Part shown: piece after piece, positions 7,332 through 15,479 of the stretch
Layout of the letters: each line of letters begins with the position of its first letter
How positions within the stretch are numbered: the first letter of the stretch is position 1
From: Xanthomonas sp.
Lineage (GTDB): Bacteria; Pseudomonadota; Gammaproteobacteria; Xanthomonadales; Xanthomonadaceae
Assembly: GCA_018262705.1 (NCBI GenBank)
Contig: JADFDQ010000006.1
Coordinates: forward strand, 62,001-126,000
DNA length: 64,000 bases
Direction of reading: 5' to 3'
The notes under the pieces: generated by a model
What the model was told of the DNA's origin: nothing
The model's input: the letters and a program-made list of their open reading frames with translations, nothing else
Databases searched by the model: none
Made by a program: the position numbers and the translations under genes

Positions 7332-8339
7332 TCAGAAGACATCTTCCTGCAACGACAGGGTTTGCCGCTGCAGGATCGCGTCGATCGCTTTCTTGCCATG
7401 CGCCGATTCCAGTTCGACGCGGATTTCGTGCAGCGTGCGCCGCATCGCCGCGGGAACGTAATTTTTCTGCTGCGCGGCCGCTTCCAGCTTTGCGCTCCAC
7501 GCCAGCCAGCGCGCCCACTCACGCGGGGCCGGGGCCGGCTTGCAACTTGGCGGCGAAAACTTCGCGTGCAATTCCAGTTCGTCGGAACTGGCGCGGATGC
7601 CCAGCGCCTGCCACAGGATTTCGTCCCACACCGGATGCACCGGCGTGTTGTCGATGAAGGCGTTGCGGGTGAGCTGGCGCGCGTGCCGCCGGTAGCGCAT
7701 CAGCACGCTGCCGGTATTGGCCACGGCGCCTGCGCCGAACGCCTGCACGATGCGGTGCACGGTCAACCAGTCCTCGCCGACGCGGGTTTGCGGAAGCGTG
7801 ATCGCATCGAGTGCAGAACGCCGGAAGGTCATGGTGCTGGCATAGATCGGGCAATGGAATACCAGCGTCGCGGCAATGTCCTCGCCACCCGTCGGCATGC
7901 GGATGCGCTGGTCGCTGGAGAAAGGCAGGGTGCCGCGCGCCGGCGGAAAACGCGGATCCGGAAACATCACCAGATCGCCGCCGACCAGTTGAATTTTCGG
8001 GTTTTCGAGCAGGCGCAGCGGATCGGAAAACCGGTTGCTCGAACACAGGTCGTCGGCATCGACGCAGGCGACCAGCGGGCTATCCATCTGCGCGTAGCCG
8101 CGCGCTCGGCTGGCGCTGGCACCAAGGTTTTCCGGATTGCGCAGCACGATCCCGGGCAGATTGAATTCGGCCAACGCGCGTCTGGCCACCTTGGATGTCG
8201 CATCGGTGGAAGCGTCGTCAATAACGATGATTCGATCAAGGCGATCAAGTGCATCCGAGCGTGCGATGGAAGCCAGCGCATCGCGCAAGAACTCCGCCGC
8301 ATTGAACGCTGGAATCACGACGCTGAACAAATCCTTCAT
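7332..8339 (-). CDS. Family 2 glycosyltransferase
   Basis: A 335-residue GT-A-fold glycosyltransferase that would transfer a sugar from a nucleotide-sugar donor to an unidentified acceptor. The N-terminus has the GT2 signature FSVVIPAFNAAEFL, then IDDASTD, and a metal-binding DXD-type motif in VACVDADDL around residue 95. A candidate catalytic-base region GEDWLTVHR follows near residue 195. The ATG at 8339 has GGGAG upstream; an upstream in-frame start would place 32 unrelated residues before the domain. It is the last gene of the minus-strand cluster that starts with the aminotransferase, 55 bases behind the amidase. No polysaccharide genes are nearby, so the product is unknown. Confidence 0.85.
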   Translation of the reverse strand: MKDLFSVVIPAFNAAEFLRDALASIARSDALDRLDRIIVIDDASTDATSKVARRALAEFNLPGIVLRNPENLGASASRARGYAQMDSPLVACVDADDLCSSNRFSDPLRLLENPKIQLVGGDLVMFPDPRFPPARGTLPFSSDQRIRMPTGGEDIAATLVFHCPIYASTMTFRRSALDAITLPQTRVGEDWLTVHRIVQAFGAGAVANTGSVLMRYRRHARQLTRNAFIDNTPVHPVWDEILWQALGIRASSDELELHAKFSPPSCKPAPAPREWARWLAWSAKLEAAAQQKNYVPAAMRRTLHEIRVELESAHGKKAIDAILQRQTLSLQEDVF

Positions 8340-8394
8340 CGCCGCACGCTCCCAACTCTGTCGGGCACAAGCAACCCGTGCGGCGGCACCCACT

Positions 8395-9207
8395 TCATGA
8401 AGCGGCCGCCCCGGCAAGCGCAAACCGGTCGGCATCGCGCAGCGCCGGGAAGCGCTCGCGGTGGGCCAGCAGCTCTTCCGCCTGCAGCGTGGTGGTGCTC
8501 ACCAGTTCGGTATCGCCGGCTTCGCTGAGCGGATGGCCGAGAAAATCGACCACCGCGCTGTCGCCGGAGTAGTGCAGCCCGTTGCCGTCGGTGCCGGTTC
8601 GGTTCACCCCGACCACGAAACAGACGTTCTCGATTGCCCGCGCCCGCAGCAGGGTCTTCCACGGATAGGCGCGCGCCGACGGCCAGTTGGCCACGTACAG
8701 CGCCAGATCGTAATCGGCGCCGGACGCGCGCGCGGCGTCGAAACGGTTGCGCGAAAATACCGGGAAACGCAGGTCGTAGCAGACCTGCAGCAAGATCCGC
8801 CACCCCTTCCAGTCGACCACGATGCGCTCGCTGCCCGGCGCATAGCGTTCGTTTTCCTTCGCATACGAAAACAGATGGCGCTTGTCGTAATGCTCGACGC
8901 GGCCGTCGGGCGTGGCCAGCAGCATCCGGTTGAATACGCCCGCCTCGGTGCGCAGTTGCACGCTGCCGGTGATCGCGGCATCCAGCGCCGCGGCCTGTTC
9001 CTTGAGCCAGGCCACGGTCGGGCCGTGCATGTCCTCGGCGCTGCCGATGGCGTCGTTGGAAAAGCCGCTGGTGAAGGTTTCCGGAAGCACGACCAGATCG
9101 GTCATGCCGCGCAGCGGTGCGATCAGCGCGCCGTAGTAGTCGCGGTTGGCGGCGGGGTCGTGCCAGCGGGTTTCACCTTGAACGATGGAAACACGAAGAT
9201 CTTGCAT
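8395..9207 (-). CDS. Omega-amidase, nitrilase superfamily (YafV/Nit2 type)
   Basis: The 270-residue nitrilase-fold hydrolase has the catalytic Glu-Lys-Cys triad at E43 (LPETFTSGFS), K109 (YDKRHLFSY) and C143 (LQVCYDLRFP). The FTSGFS and DLRFPVFSRN contexts match omega-amidases, which hydrolyse 2-oxoglutaramate or 2-oxosuccinamate to the dicarboxylate plus ammonia. That substrate is the by-product when glutamine donates its amino group to a 2-oxoacid. The gene lies in the same apparent operon as a YbdL-type aminotransferase that could produce it, which supports the specific assignment over a generic amidohydrolase. Substrate is inferred. Confidence 0.88.
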   Translation of the reverse strand: MQDLRVSIVQGETRWHDPAANRDYYGALIAPLRGMTDLVVLPETFTSGFSNDAIGSAEDMHGPTVAWLKEQAAALDAAITGSVQLRTEAGVFNRMLLATPDGRVEHYDKRHLFSYAKENERYAPGSERIVVDWKGWRILLQVCYDLRFPVFSRNRFDAARASGADYDLALYVANWPSARAYPWKTLLRARAIENVCFVVGVNRTGTDGNGLHYSGDSAVVDFLGHPLSEAGDTELVSTTTLQAEELLAHRERFPALRDADRFALAGAAAS

Positions 9208-9249
9208 TTCAACTCCAACAATCGTTGGCCCCTTCCGGGACAGGCCGGG

Positions 9250-10584
9250 TCAAGAGGCCGCGGCCGTCACCGGATCCGGGACGAATTTCAGGACATTGCC
9301 GTTGATGCAGTAGCGCTTGCCGGTCGGCGGCGGGCCGTCGTCGAAGACGTGGCCCAGGTGAATGCCGGAACTTGCGCTGCGCACCTCGATGCGGTGCATT
9401 CCAAGACTGTCGTCACGCAGAAACTCCAGCGCGCCGGCCATCGGTTCGAAGAAGCTCGGCCAGCCGCAGCTGCTGTCGAATTTGGCATCGCTACGGAACA
9501 GCGGCTTGCCGGTGATCGGATCGAAATAGGTGCCGGGCCGACGCTCGCTCAGGTTCGCGCCGGTGCCCGGCAGCTCGGTGCCGCTTTCGAATGCAATGCG
9601 CTGTTGCTCGGGCGTCAGCAGCTGCACGCCCAGCCAGTGCCAGAACGCTTTCGGATCGCCCGTGTAGCCGGTCCTGCGCGCCACTTCCATACCGTTTCGG
9701 AACAGCACCACGGTCGGCGTGCCCAGCAGCGGACCGGACAGCGACCAGCCGGTCGGCGCTTGCGCAACGCGGGTCTGTACGAACGGCAGCTCCGCCTTCC
9801 AGTCGTGCAGCACCTCGGCATCGAAGCGCTCGCAGTACGGGCAGTCTTCGGCCTCGAAAACGACCAGCTGCGCGTCACGCTGCAGGGCGGCGCCGTCGAG
9901 CCGCGCAAGCTCCGACTGCGGAGCGTCGAGCGCGTAGTTCACCCCGGTGCCGCCGAGGCCGCAGTAGCCGTTCGGATTCTTCAGCAGATAGTCCTGATGC
10001 GCTTCTTCGGCACGGTTGTAGTGGCGCAGCGGCAGGATCTCGGTGGTGATCGGCCCAAAGCCGGCGCGGGTCAACGCGCGTTGATAGATGTCGCGGCTCT
10101 GCTCGGCCAACGCCTTCTGTTCCGGCGCGGTGTAGTAGATCGCGCTGCGGTAGTTGCTGCCGAGGTCGTTGCCCTGCCCGCCGACCTGGGTCGGGTCGTG
10201 TCCTTCCCAGAACGCGGCCAGCAGTGCCGCCGGATCGGTGCGACCGGCGTCATAGCGCACCCGCACCACCTCGGCGTGATTGCGCGCGTGGCTGGCACCG
10301 GTGCGGATCCGGCCTTCTTCGTCCAGCACGTCCCGATAGCCCACGTGCGGCGCATCGCCGCCGGCGTAGCCAACTTCGATCTCGGCCACCCCGGGCACGG
10401 CGCGCAGGCGCTTTTCCGCGCCCCAGAAGCAGCCCATGCCGAAATAAATGTCGTTCAGACCCCGCGTCGTCACCGGCTTCGCCTCTTGCAGCGGACGCGT
10501 CTGCAGCGTCCTCCAGCCCAATCCAACCACAGCGGCCGTGACGACCAGGGCAAACAGCATCGCAAACAGGTTGGACAGGCGCAT
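9250..10584 (-). CDS. msrAB: Membrane-anchored MsrA-thioredoxin-MsrB fusion (methionine sulfoxide reductase)
   Basis: This three-domain enzyme should reduce both stereoisomers of methionine sulfoxide. Residues 6-24 form one hydrophobic helix, so the enzyme is probably tethered to the inner membrane facing the periplasm. MsrA follows (about 45-215) with catalytic C52 in GCFWG. A thioredoxin/glutaredoxin-like segment (about 235-320) carries CPYC at 248-251. MsrB fills the C-terminus (about 325-440), with C373 in SSCGWPSF and the catalytic C426 in RYCING. The two CxxC pairs of zinc-binding MsrBs are missing. Neisseria PilB also joins these three activities, but in the order Trx-MsrA-MsrB; here the redox domain sits in the middle. 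Confidence 0.93.
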   Translation of the reverse strand: MRLSNLFAMLFALVVTAAVVGLGWRTLQTRPLQEAKPVTTRGLNDIYFGMGCFWGAEKRLRAVPGVAEIEVGYAGGDAPHVGYRDVLDEEGRIRTGASHARNHAEVVRVRYDAGRTDPAALLAAFWEGHDPTQVGGQGNDLGSNYRSAIYYTAPEQKALAEQSRDIYQRALTRAGFGPITTEILPLRHYNRAEEAHQDYLLKNPNGYCGLGGTGVNYALDAPQSELARLDGAALQRDAQLVVFEAEDCPYCERFDAEVLHDWKAELPFVQTRVAQAPTGWSLSGPLLGTPTVVLFRNGMEVARRTGYTGDPKAFWHWLGVQLLTPEQQRIAFESGTELPGTGANLSERRPGTYFDPITGKPLFRSDAKFDSSCGWPSFFEPMAGALEFLRDDSLGMHRIEVRSASSGIHLGHVFDDGPPPTGKRYCINGNVLKFVPDPVTAAAS

Positions 10585-10599
10585 GCAAACCTCCCTTCG

Positions 10600-11748
10600 C
10601 TACAGTTTGGCCAACCGCTCGATGGCGCGCACCACCGTCGCATCGCTCTTGGCGAAGCACAGCCGCAGCAGGCGTTGGCCGGCGGGCGGCCTGGCATAAA
10701 ACGGCGACAGCGGAATGCCGGTGACGCCGTGTTCGACGGTCAGCCAGCGCGCGAATTCCAGATCCGGCAGATCGCTGACCGCTGAATAGTCGACCAGTTG
10801 GAAATAGCCTCCCGGCACCGGCAGCGGCCGCAGCTTCGTCGATTCCAGCAGCGCGCGGAAGCGGTTGCGCTTGCCCTGATAGAACGCGCCCAGCGTTTCG
10901 TAGTGCTCCGGCTGCTTGTCCAGCATGGCGGCAAAGGCGTGCTGGGCCGGCGCAAACGTGCAGAACACGTTGTACTGGTGCACCTTGCGAAATTCCGCCG
11001 ACAGCGCCGGCGGCGCGATGCAGTAGCCGATCTTCCAGCCGGTGCAGTGGTAGGTCTTGCCGAAGCTCGATATCACGAACGCGCGCTCGCGCAGCGTCGG
11101 ATAGCGCAGCACCGACTCGTGGCGTGCGCCGTCGAACACGATGTGCTCGTAGACCTCGTCGCTGAGCAGCAAGATGTCGGTGCCTTCGAGGATCTCCTGC
11201 AGCGTGCGCAGATCGGCTGCGGTCAACGTCGCGCCGGACGGGTTGTGCGGGCTGTTGATCATCAGCAGCCGCGTCTTCGGCGTGATCGCGCGCCGCACGG
11301 CGTTCCAGTCGGGCGCGAAGCTTTCCGGATCCAGCGCGACGTGGACGGCCGTGGCACCGGCCAGGTCGATCGCCGGTTCGTAGCAGTCGTAGCAGGGATC
11401 GAGAACGATCACCTCATCGCCCGCCTGCGCCACCGCGTGGACCACGTCGAAAATGGCTTCGGTCGCACCGCTGGTGACCGTGATTTCAGTATCCACGTCC
11501 GGACGCCAACCGTAGCAGCGCTCGGTCTTGTCGGCGATGGCCTTGCGCAGTGAAGGGATGCCGCTCATCGGCGCGTACTGGTTGTGCCCCTCGCGCATCG
11601 CCCGGTCCAGCGCATCGATCAACCGCTGCGGCGGCGGAAAGTCCGGAAAGCCCTGTCCGAGGTTGACCGCGCCGTGCTCGACCGCGAGCTGCGACATCAC
11701 GGTGAAAATGGTGGTGCCGACCTTCGGTAATTTGGTTTCGATGTGCAT
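10600..11748 (-). CDS. ybdL: Methionine (glutamine-type) aminotransferase, YbdL family
   Basis: A 382-residue fold-type I PLP aminotransferase, close to E. coli YbdL, which prefers methionine, histidine and phenylalanine with keto-acid acceptors and resembles kynurenine/glutamine transaminases. Visible family blocks include NQYAPMSGIPSLR, SPHNPSGA, DEVYEHIVF, the PLP lysine in SSFGKTYHCTGWKIGYC and RLCFAKSD at the end. I chose the ATG at 11748, which gives an N-terminus like YbdL; a GTG at 11772 would add eight residues, and neither has a strong ribosome site. Only 15 bases separate it from msrAB, so it probably heads a four-gene operon with msrAB, the omega-amidase and the glycosyltransferase. 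Confidence 0.88.
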   Translation of the reverse strand: MHIETKLPKVGTTIFTVMSQLAVEHGAVNLGQGFPDFPPPQRLIDALDRAMREGHNQYAPMSGIPSLRKAIADKTERCYGWRPDVDTEITVTSGATEAIFDVVHAVAQAGDEVIVLDPCYDCYEPAIDLAGATAVHVALDPESFAPDWNAVRRAITPKTRLLMINSPHNPSGATLTAADLRTLQEILEGTDILLLSDEVYEHIVFDGARHESVLRYPTLRERAFVISSFGKTYHCTGWKIGYCIAPPALSAEFRKVHQYNVFCTFAPAQHAFAAMLDKQPEHYETLGAFYQGKRNRFRALLESTKLRPLPVPGGYFQLVDYSAVSDLPDLEFARWLTVEHGVTGIPLSPFYARPPAGQRLLRLCFAKSDATVVRAIERLAKL

Positions 11749-11786
11749 CGCCAAGGCTTCGTGAGTGGACACGGGCAGTTTACGAA

Positions 11787-11809
11787 ATCACGGGGACATA
11801 CTCCGTGAT
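11787..11809. promoter_or_regulatory. Palindromic operator candidate between ybdL and ccmA
   Basis: A perfect inverted repeat ATCACGG-N9-CCGTGAT is located in the short divergent gap. A TAGAAT hexamer (11825-11830) that could be a -10 box for ccmA lies just downstream. The binding protein is unknown. Confidence 0.4.
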
Positions 11810-11839
11810 GTTGGGTCGTGCCGGTAGAATCGACAGTCC

Positions 11840-12487
11840 ATGTCTTGTGCCCATTCGTCCAGCAGCCCCCTGCTCTCCGTGCGCGGACTCGCCTTCTCGC
11901 GCGACGAACTTCCGATTTTCGGACCGCTGGCGTTCACGTTGGCCGCCGGCGAGGCGCTGCTGGTGCAAGGTGGCAACGGCGCCGGCAAAACCACCCTGCT
12001 GCGAGTATTGGCCGGACTGTTGCGCGCCGATGCCGGCACCATCGAAATTGAATCCATGCCCGCCGATCCGTCGCTGCGCGCCCAGCGCATGGCCTATCTC
12101 GGTCATCTGCCCGGATTGAAGGCGGATTTGAGCGCGCTGCAGAACCTGCGCTGCCTGTGCGGGCTGCACGGCCAGCGTCCGGGCCAGTCGCGGGAAGCCG
12201 CGCTGGCGCTGGTCAGGCTGGCCGGCTTTGAAGACGCGCCGCTGCGGACGCTGTCGGCCGGACAGAAAAAACGCCTCGGCCTGGCCCGGCTGTGGCTGTC
12301 GCCGGCGCCGCTGTGGCTGCTCGACGAGCCTTATGCCAACCTCGACCTCGACGGAATCACGCTGGTCAACCGCATGGTGGAAGCCCATTTGCACGACGGT
12401 GGCGCCGCGCTGATCACCACCCACGGTGCCTATGCCGCGCCGCCGGTGCGCACCCGCCTGCTGGAACTGCCGGGGCGTACCGAATGA
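11840..12487 (+). CDS. ccmA: Heme exporter ATP-binding protein CcmA
   Basis: CcmA is the ATPase of the CcmABCD complex that releases holo-CcmE during system I cytochrome c maturation. The 215-residue protein shows all ABC hallmarks: Walker [10 protein letters not shown], signature LSAGQKKR, Walker B LWLLDEP and the H-loop TTHG. The LSAGQKKR variant is characteristic of CcmA. Its stop overlaps the ccmB start (ATGA-type), so the two are translated together. Confidence 0.96.
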   Translation: MSCAHSSSSPLLSVRGLAFSRDELPIFGPLAFTLAAGEALLVQGGNGAGKTTLLRVLAGLLRADAGTIEIESMPADPSLRAQRMAYLGHLPGLKADLSALQNLRCLCGLHGQRPGQSREAALALVRLAGFEDAPLRTLSAGQKKRLGLARLWLSPAPLWLLDEPYANLDLDGITLVNRMVEAHLHDGGAALITTHGAYAAPPVRTRLLELPGRTE

Positions 12488-13155
12488 TGCTGCAGGCCGC
12501 CCGCGCGCTGATGGTGCGCGACGCCCAACTGCTGTGGGCGCGCCGCGGCGACGCGCTGCAGCCGGCGCTGTTCGCATTGCTGACGGTGGTGCTGTTCGCG
12601 CTCGGCCTCGGCGGCGAAGCACGCGCGCTGGCGCCGGTGGCCGCCGCGGTGCTGTGGCTGGCGGTGCTGCTGGCCGGCCTGCTGGCGCTCGACAGCCTGT
12701 TCCGTGGCGACCTGGAGGACGGCTCGCTGGAACAGTGGATGTTGGCGCCGGTGCCGTTGTGGTGGCTGGTGCTGGTGCGCACATCGATGCACTGGCTGAC
12801 CACCGCGCTGCCGGTGATCGTCGTTGTGCCGCTGCTGGGCGAGTTGCTGTATCTGCCGCACGAACAACTGCCGGTACTGCTGACCAGCCTGCTGCTGGGG
12901 ACGCCGATTTTGAGTCTGCTCGGCGCCGTCGTCGCCGCGCTGACCGTCGGCATGCGCCGCGCCGGAATCCTGCTGGCGCTGCTGGCGCTGCCGCTGTACG
13001 TGCCGGTGCTGGTGTTCGGCGCCGGGGCGGTGGCCGCGCGCGCGCAGGGGCTGGACGTCAGCGGCGCGCTGCTGTTTTTGGGTGCCGGGCTGGCGCTGCT
13101 GCTGCCTCTGGCACCGCTGACCGCTGCCGCCGCCCTGCGCATCGCGCACTCCTGA
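12484..13155 (+). CDS. ccmB: Heme exporter membrane protein CcmB
   Basis: CcmB is the six-helix permease partner of CcmA in the cytoplasmic membrane. The 223-residue protein is highly hydrophobic with about six predicted membrane segments, and carries the family segment [14 protein letters not shown] after the second helix. The start is ATG at 12484 or the adjacent ATG at 12487; the first overlaps the ccmA stop by four bases. The usual next gene, ccmC, is displaced by about 0.9 kb because an azurin gene lies between. Confidence 0.95.
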   Translation: MMLQAARALMVRDAQLLWARRGDALQPALFALLTVVLFALGLGGEARALAPVAAAVLWLAVLLAGLLALDSLFRGDLEDGSLEQWMLAPVPLWWLVLVRTSMHWLTTALPVIVVVPLLGELLYLPHEQLPVLLTSLLLGTPILSLLGAVVAALTVGMRRAGILLALLALPLYVPVLVFGAGAVAARAQGLDVSGALLFLGAGLALLLPLAPLTAAAALRIAHS

Positions 13156-13198
13156 GCAGCGTTTGGTTGCGCGATCGCGTCGGCAAAGCTGAATGCGC

Positions 13199-13212
13199 TT
13201 GCCCCAGATCAA
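13199..13212 (+). promoter_or_regulatory. Candidate FNR/ANR-type box upstream of azurin
   Basis: TTGCCCCAGATCAA matches eight of the ten defined positions of the FNR/ANR consensus TTGAT-N4-ATCAA. A GACAAT hexamer at 13236-13241 could be the -10 box; it would put the box centre near -41.5, the classical class II activation position. Azurin genes are ANR-controlled in Pseudomonas. No regulator is visible in the window, so this remains a prediction. Confidence 0.4.
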
Positions 13213-13291
13213 TGCCGCCTTAACAATCACACAGGGACAATACGCGCTCTGGCCAAAACGGCCGGTTCACCTATTCCACGGAGTATTCCCA

Positions 13292-13855
13292 ATGAAGTTC
13301 CGCCAGATTCTCCTCACCAGCGCCGTCGTGCTGGCTCTGTCCGCCTGCGGTCAGTCCACCGCGCCGGCCGCCGACAGCGCCGCGCCTGCAGCCGAAGCTG
13401 CACCGGCCGTCGAAGCTCCCGCTGCCGAAGCCGCGCCTGCGCCGGAAGCTGCTGCCAGCAAGCCTGCAACTGTCGAAAATTGCGCCACGACGATCGAGGC
13501 CAACGACCAGATGCAGTACAACGCCGATTCGATCACCGTGCCGGCCAGCTGCACCCAGTTCACGGTCAATCTCAAGCACACCGGCACCATGACCGCCAAC
13601 GTGATGGGCCACAACTTTGTCGTCACCGCGCAGTCCGACATGGAAGGCGTGGATCAGGATGGCGCCGGCGTGACGCCGGATCACGTCAAGGTCGACGACG
13701 CCCGCGTGATCGCCCACACCAAGGTCATCGGCGGCGGCGAGTCCACTTCGGTCACCTTCGACGTGGCGCGGATCAAGGACGGCGGTCCGTACAAGTTCTT
13801 CTGCAGCTTCCCGGGCCACATGGCGCTGATGCAGGGCAGCATCCAGGTTCAGTAA
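13292..13855 (+). CDS. Lipid-anchored azurin (type 1 blue copper protein)
   Basis: Azurin is a periplasmic one-electron carrier between cytochromes and reductases. The 187-residue precursor has a lipoprotein signal ending in the lipobox LSAC, then an Ala/Pro/Glu-rich linker of about 40 residues, then a full azurin domain. The copper ligands are visible: H107 (MGHNF), C171, H176 and M180 ([12 protein letters not shown]), with azurin's exact C-x4-H-x3-M spacing. The structural disulfide pair is about 23 residues apart (NCATT and PASCTQ). GGAG eight bases upstream fixes the ATG. The layout resembles the outer-membrane lipoprotein azurin Laz of Neisseria. It sits between ccmB and ccmC, closed off by its own terminator. 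Confidence 0.95.
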   Translation: MKFRQILLTSAVVLALSACGQSTAPAADSAAPAAEAAPAVEAPAAEAAPAPEAAASKPATVENCATTIEANDQMQYNADSITVPASCTQFTVNLKHTGTMTANVMGHNFVVTAQSDMEGVDQDGAGVTPDHVKVDDARVIAHTKVIGGGESTSVTFDVARIKDGGPYKFFCSFPGHMALMQGSIQVQ

Positions 13856-13899
13856 TCCGGATGCGTGCGAAGCCGTCCGCTTCGCATCGCAAAACATCG

Positions 13900-13932
13900 A
13901 CAGGGCCGCGCGCAAGCCGGCCCTGTCTTTTT
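13900..13932 (+). terminator. Rho-independent terminator after azurin
   Basis: A 9-bp GC-rich stem (ACAGGGCCG / CGGCCCTGT, 13900-13908 with 13918-13926) is followed by CTTTTTA. It separates azurin from ccmC, implying that ccmCDEFGHI has its own promoter in the roughly 110 bases that follow. Confidence 0.88.
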
Positions 13933-14045
13933 ATCGGCGTTTTCCCGCTGTTTCTTGACTTGCGCAGACGCGAACGGGAATCACGACTGGTATCCTTGCA
14001 GGATTGCCCACGGCGGCGCTTCCAGCCGCCCTTGTCCAGGCCACG

Positions 14046-14810
14046 ATGTCCCCGCTGATCCGCTGGTTCCACCAACTCGGCTCGCCGCCGTACTTTGATC
14101 GCTTCGCCACCCGCTGGGCGCCTTGGGCGTACCTGACGGGCCTGCTTGCGATTGCGATCGGCGCCTACGGCGCGCTGCTGCAGGTGCCGGCCGACTACCA
14201 GCAGGGCGACAGCTTCCGCATCCTCTACATCCACGTGCCGTCGGCGTGGATGAGCATGGGCATCTTCGCGCTGATGGCGCTGTATTCGGCGATCGCGCTG
14301 ATCTGGCGAATCAAGCTGTGCGAAATCCTGGCGATGGCCTGCGCGCCCACCGGCGCCGCCTTCACCGCCGTCACGCTGGCCACCGGATCGATCTGGGGCA
14401 AGCCGATGTGGGGCACCTGGTGGGACTGGGATCCGCGCCTGACCACCGAGCTCATCCTGCTGTTCCTGTATCTGGGGGTGATGGGCCTGTACGCGGCCAT
14501 CGACGACCGCCGCAACGCCGCCCGCGCTGCCGGGCTGCTGGCGATCGTTGGCGTGGCCCTGCTGCCGGTCATCCGCTGGTCGGTGGTGTGGTGGAACTCG
14601 CTGCATCAGGGCCAGACCATCGTTTTGTTTGGCCAGTCGCATATGGATCCGAGCATGGCTCCGCCGCTGTGGTGGATGATCGTCGGCACCCACCTGTGGT
14701 TCGTCGGTTCGCTGCTGGCACGCGCCCGCGCCGACAATCTGCGCCGCGAGGCGGGCAAACAGTGGGCCACCCGACTGGCCTGCGGAGACGCGCCTGGAGA
14801 AGCGCCATGA
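14046..14810 (+). CDS. ccmC: Heme exporter/handling protein CcmC
   Basis: CcmC loads heme onto CcmE in the periplasm. The 254-residue integral membrane protein has about six transmembrane helices and the family's tryptophan-rich heme-handling motif WGTWWDWDPRLT, flanked by histidines (YIHVPSAWM and SLHQGQ). The ATG at 14046 gives an N-terminus typical of CcmC; an upstream TTG at 14004 would add 14 residues without support. The stop overlaps ccmD by four bases. Confidence 0.96.
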   Translation: MSPLIRWFHQLGSPPYFDRFATRWAPWAYLTGLLAIAIGAYGALLQVPADYQQGDSFRILYIHVPSAWMSMGIFALMALYSAIALIWRIKLCEILAMACAPTGAAFTAVTLATGSIWGKPMWGTWWDWDPRLTTELILLFLYLGVMGLYAAIDDRRNAARAAGLLAIVGVALLPVIRWSVVWWNSLHQGQTIVLFGQSHMDPSMAPPLWWMIVGTHLWFVGSLLARARADNLRREAGKQWATRLACGDAPGEAP

Positions 14811-14983
14811 ACTATGCCAACTACGTGATCGCCGCCTACGTCGTCTTCGCGGCGATGCTGGCCTGGGACTACTTCATGCCCAAGCTGCTGGCGCGCTCGG
14901 CGCTGCGCGCGATCCGCCAGCGCCAGCACCGCGCGCAGGCCGCGCAAACCCCCGACCCCGCCGCGCCGCTGACGCGCGGATGA
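14807..14983 (+). CDS. ccmD: Heme exporter small subunit CcmD
   Basis: A 58-residue single-span protein with the CcmD pattern: a short polar N-terminus ([11 protein letters not shown]), one hydrophobic helix, then a basic cytoplasmic tail ([13 protein letters not shown]). CcmD stabilises the CcmABC-CcmE complex and aids release of holo-CcmE. The ATG overlaps the ccmC stop, and ccmE starts seven bases after its stop. Confidence 0.93.
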   Translation: MNYANYVIAAYVVFAAMLAWDYFMPKLLARSALRAIRQRQHRAQAAQTPDPAAPLTRG

Positions 14984-14990
14984 AATCGAC

Positions 14991-15479
14991 ATGCATCCCA
15001 CCCGCAAACGCCGTTTGATTCTGGTCGTCGCCCTGCTCGCCGCAGGCGGCATCGCCACTGCGCTGGCCGCACTCGCCCTGCAGCACAACGCGGCCTACCT
15101 GTACACGCCGCACGAAGTGCTCGACGGCAGCGCCGGCAGCGGCGTCAGCAGCGGGCAGTCGCGCTTCCGCCTCGGCGGCATGGTCGCCGCCGGTTCGCTC
15201 CAGCGCGCGCCAGGCTCGATGGAAGCCCATTTCCTGGTGGACGACGGCGACGCCAAATTGCCGGTCGTCTACACCGGCATCCTTCCCGACCTGTTCCGCG
15301 AAAACCAGTCGGTGATCGCCACCGGGCGCATGCGCGGCAACCTGTTCGTGGCCGAGGAAGTGCTGGCCAAGCACGATGAAACCTACATGCCGCGCGAAGT
15401 GGCCGACAAGATGGCCCAGGCCCACCGCAAGCACAACGTGGCCGAACCGCCGGCCACCCCGGCCGAGGGACTGCAGTAA
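14991..15479 (+). CDS. ccmE: Cytochrome c maturation heme chaperone CcmE
   Basis: CcmE is the membrane-anchored periplasmic chaperone that binds heme covalently and passes it to CcmF. The 162-residue protein has an N-terminal anchor helix (about residues 8-30) and an OB-fold. The heme-binding histidine is H128 in [10 protein letters not shown], followed by the conserved tyrosine Y132. The C-terminal tail is polar and disordered, as usual. Its stop shares one base with the ccmF start. Confidence 0.96.
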   Translation: MHPTRKRRLILVVALLAAGGIATALAALALQHNAAYLYTPHEVLDGSAGSGVSSGQSRFRLGGMVAAGSLQRAPGSMEAHFLVDDGDAKLPVVYTGILPDLFRENQSVIATGRMRGNLFVAEEVLAKHDETYMPREVADKMAQAHRKHNVAEPPATPAEGLQ

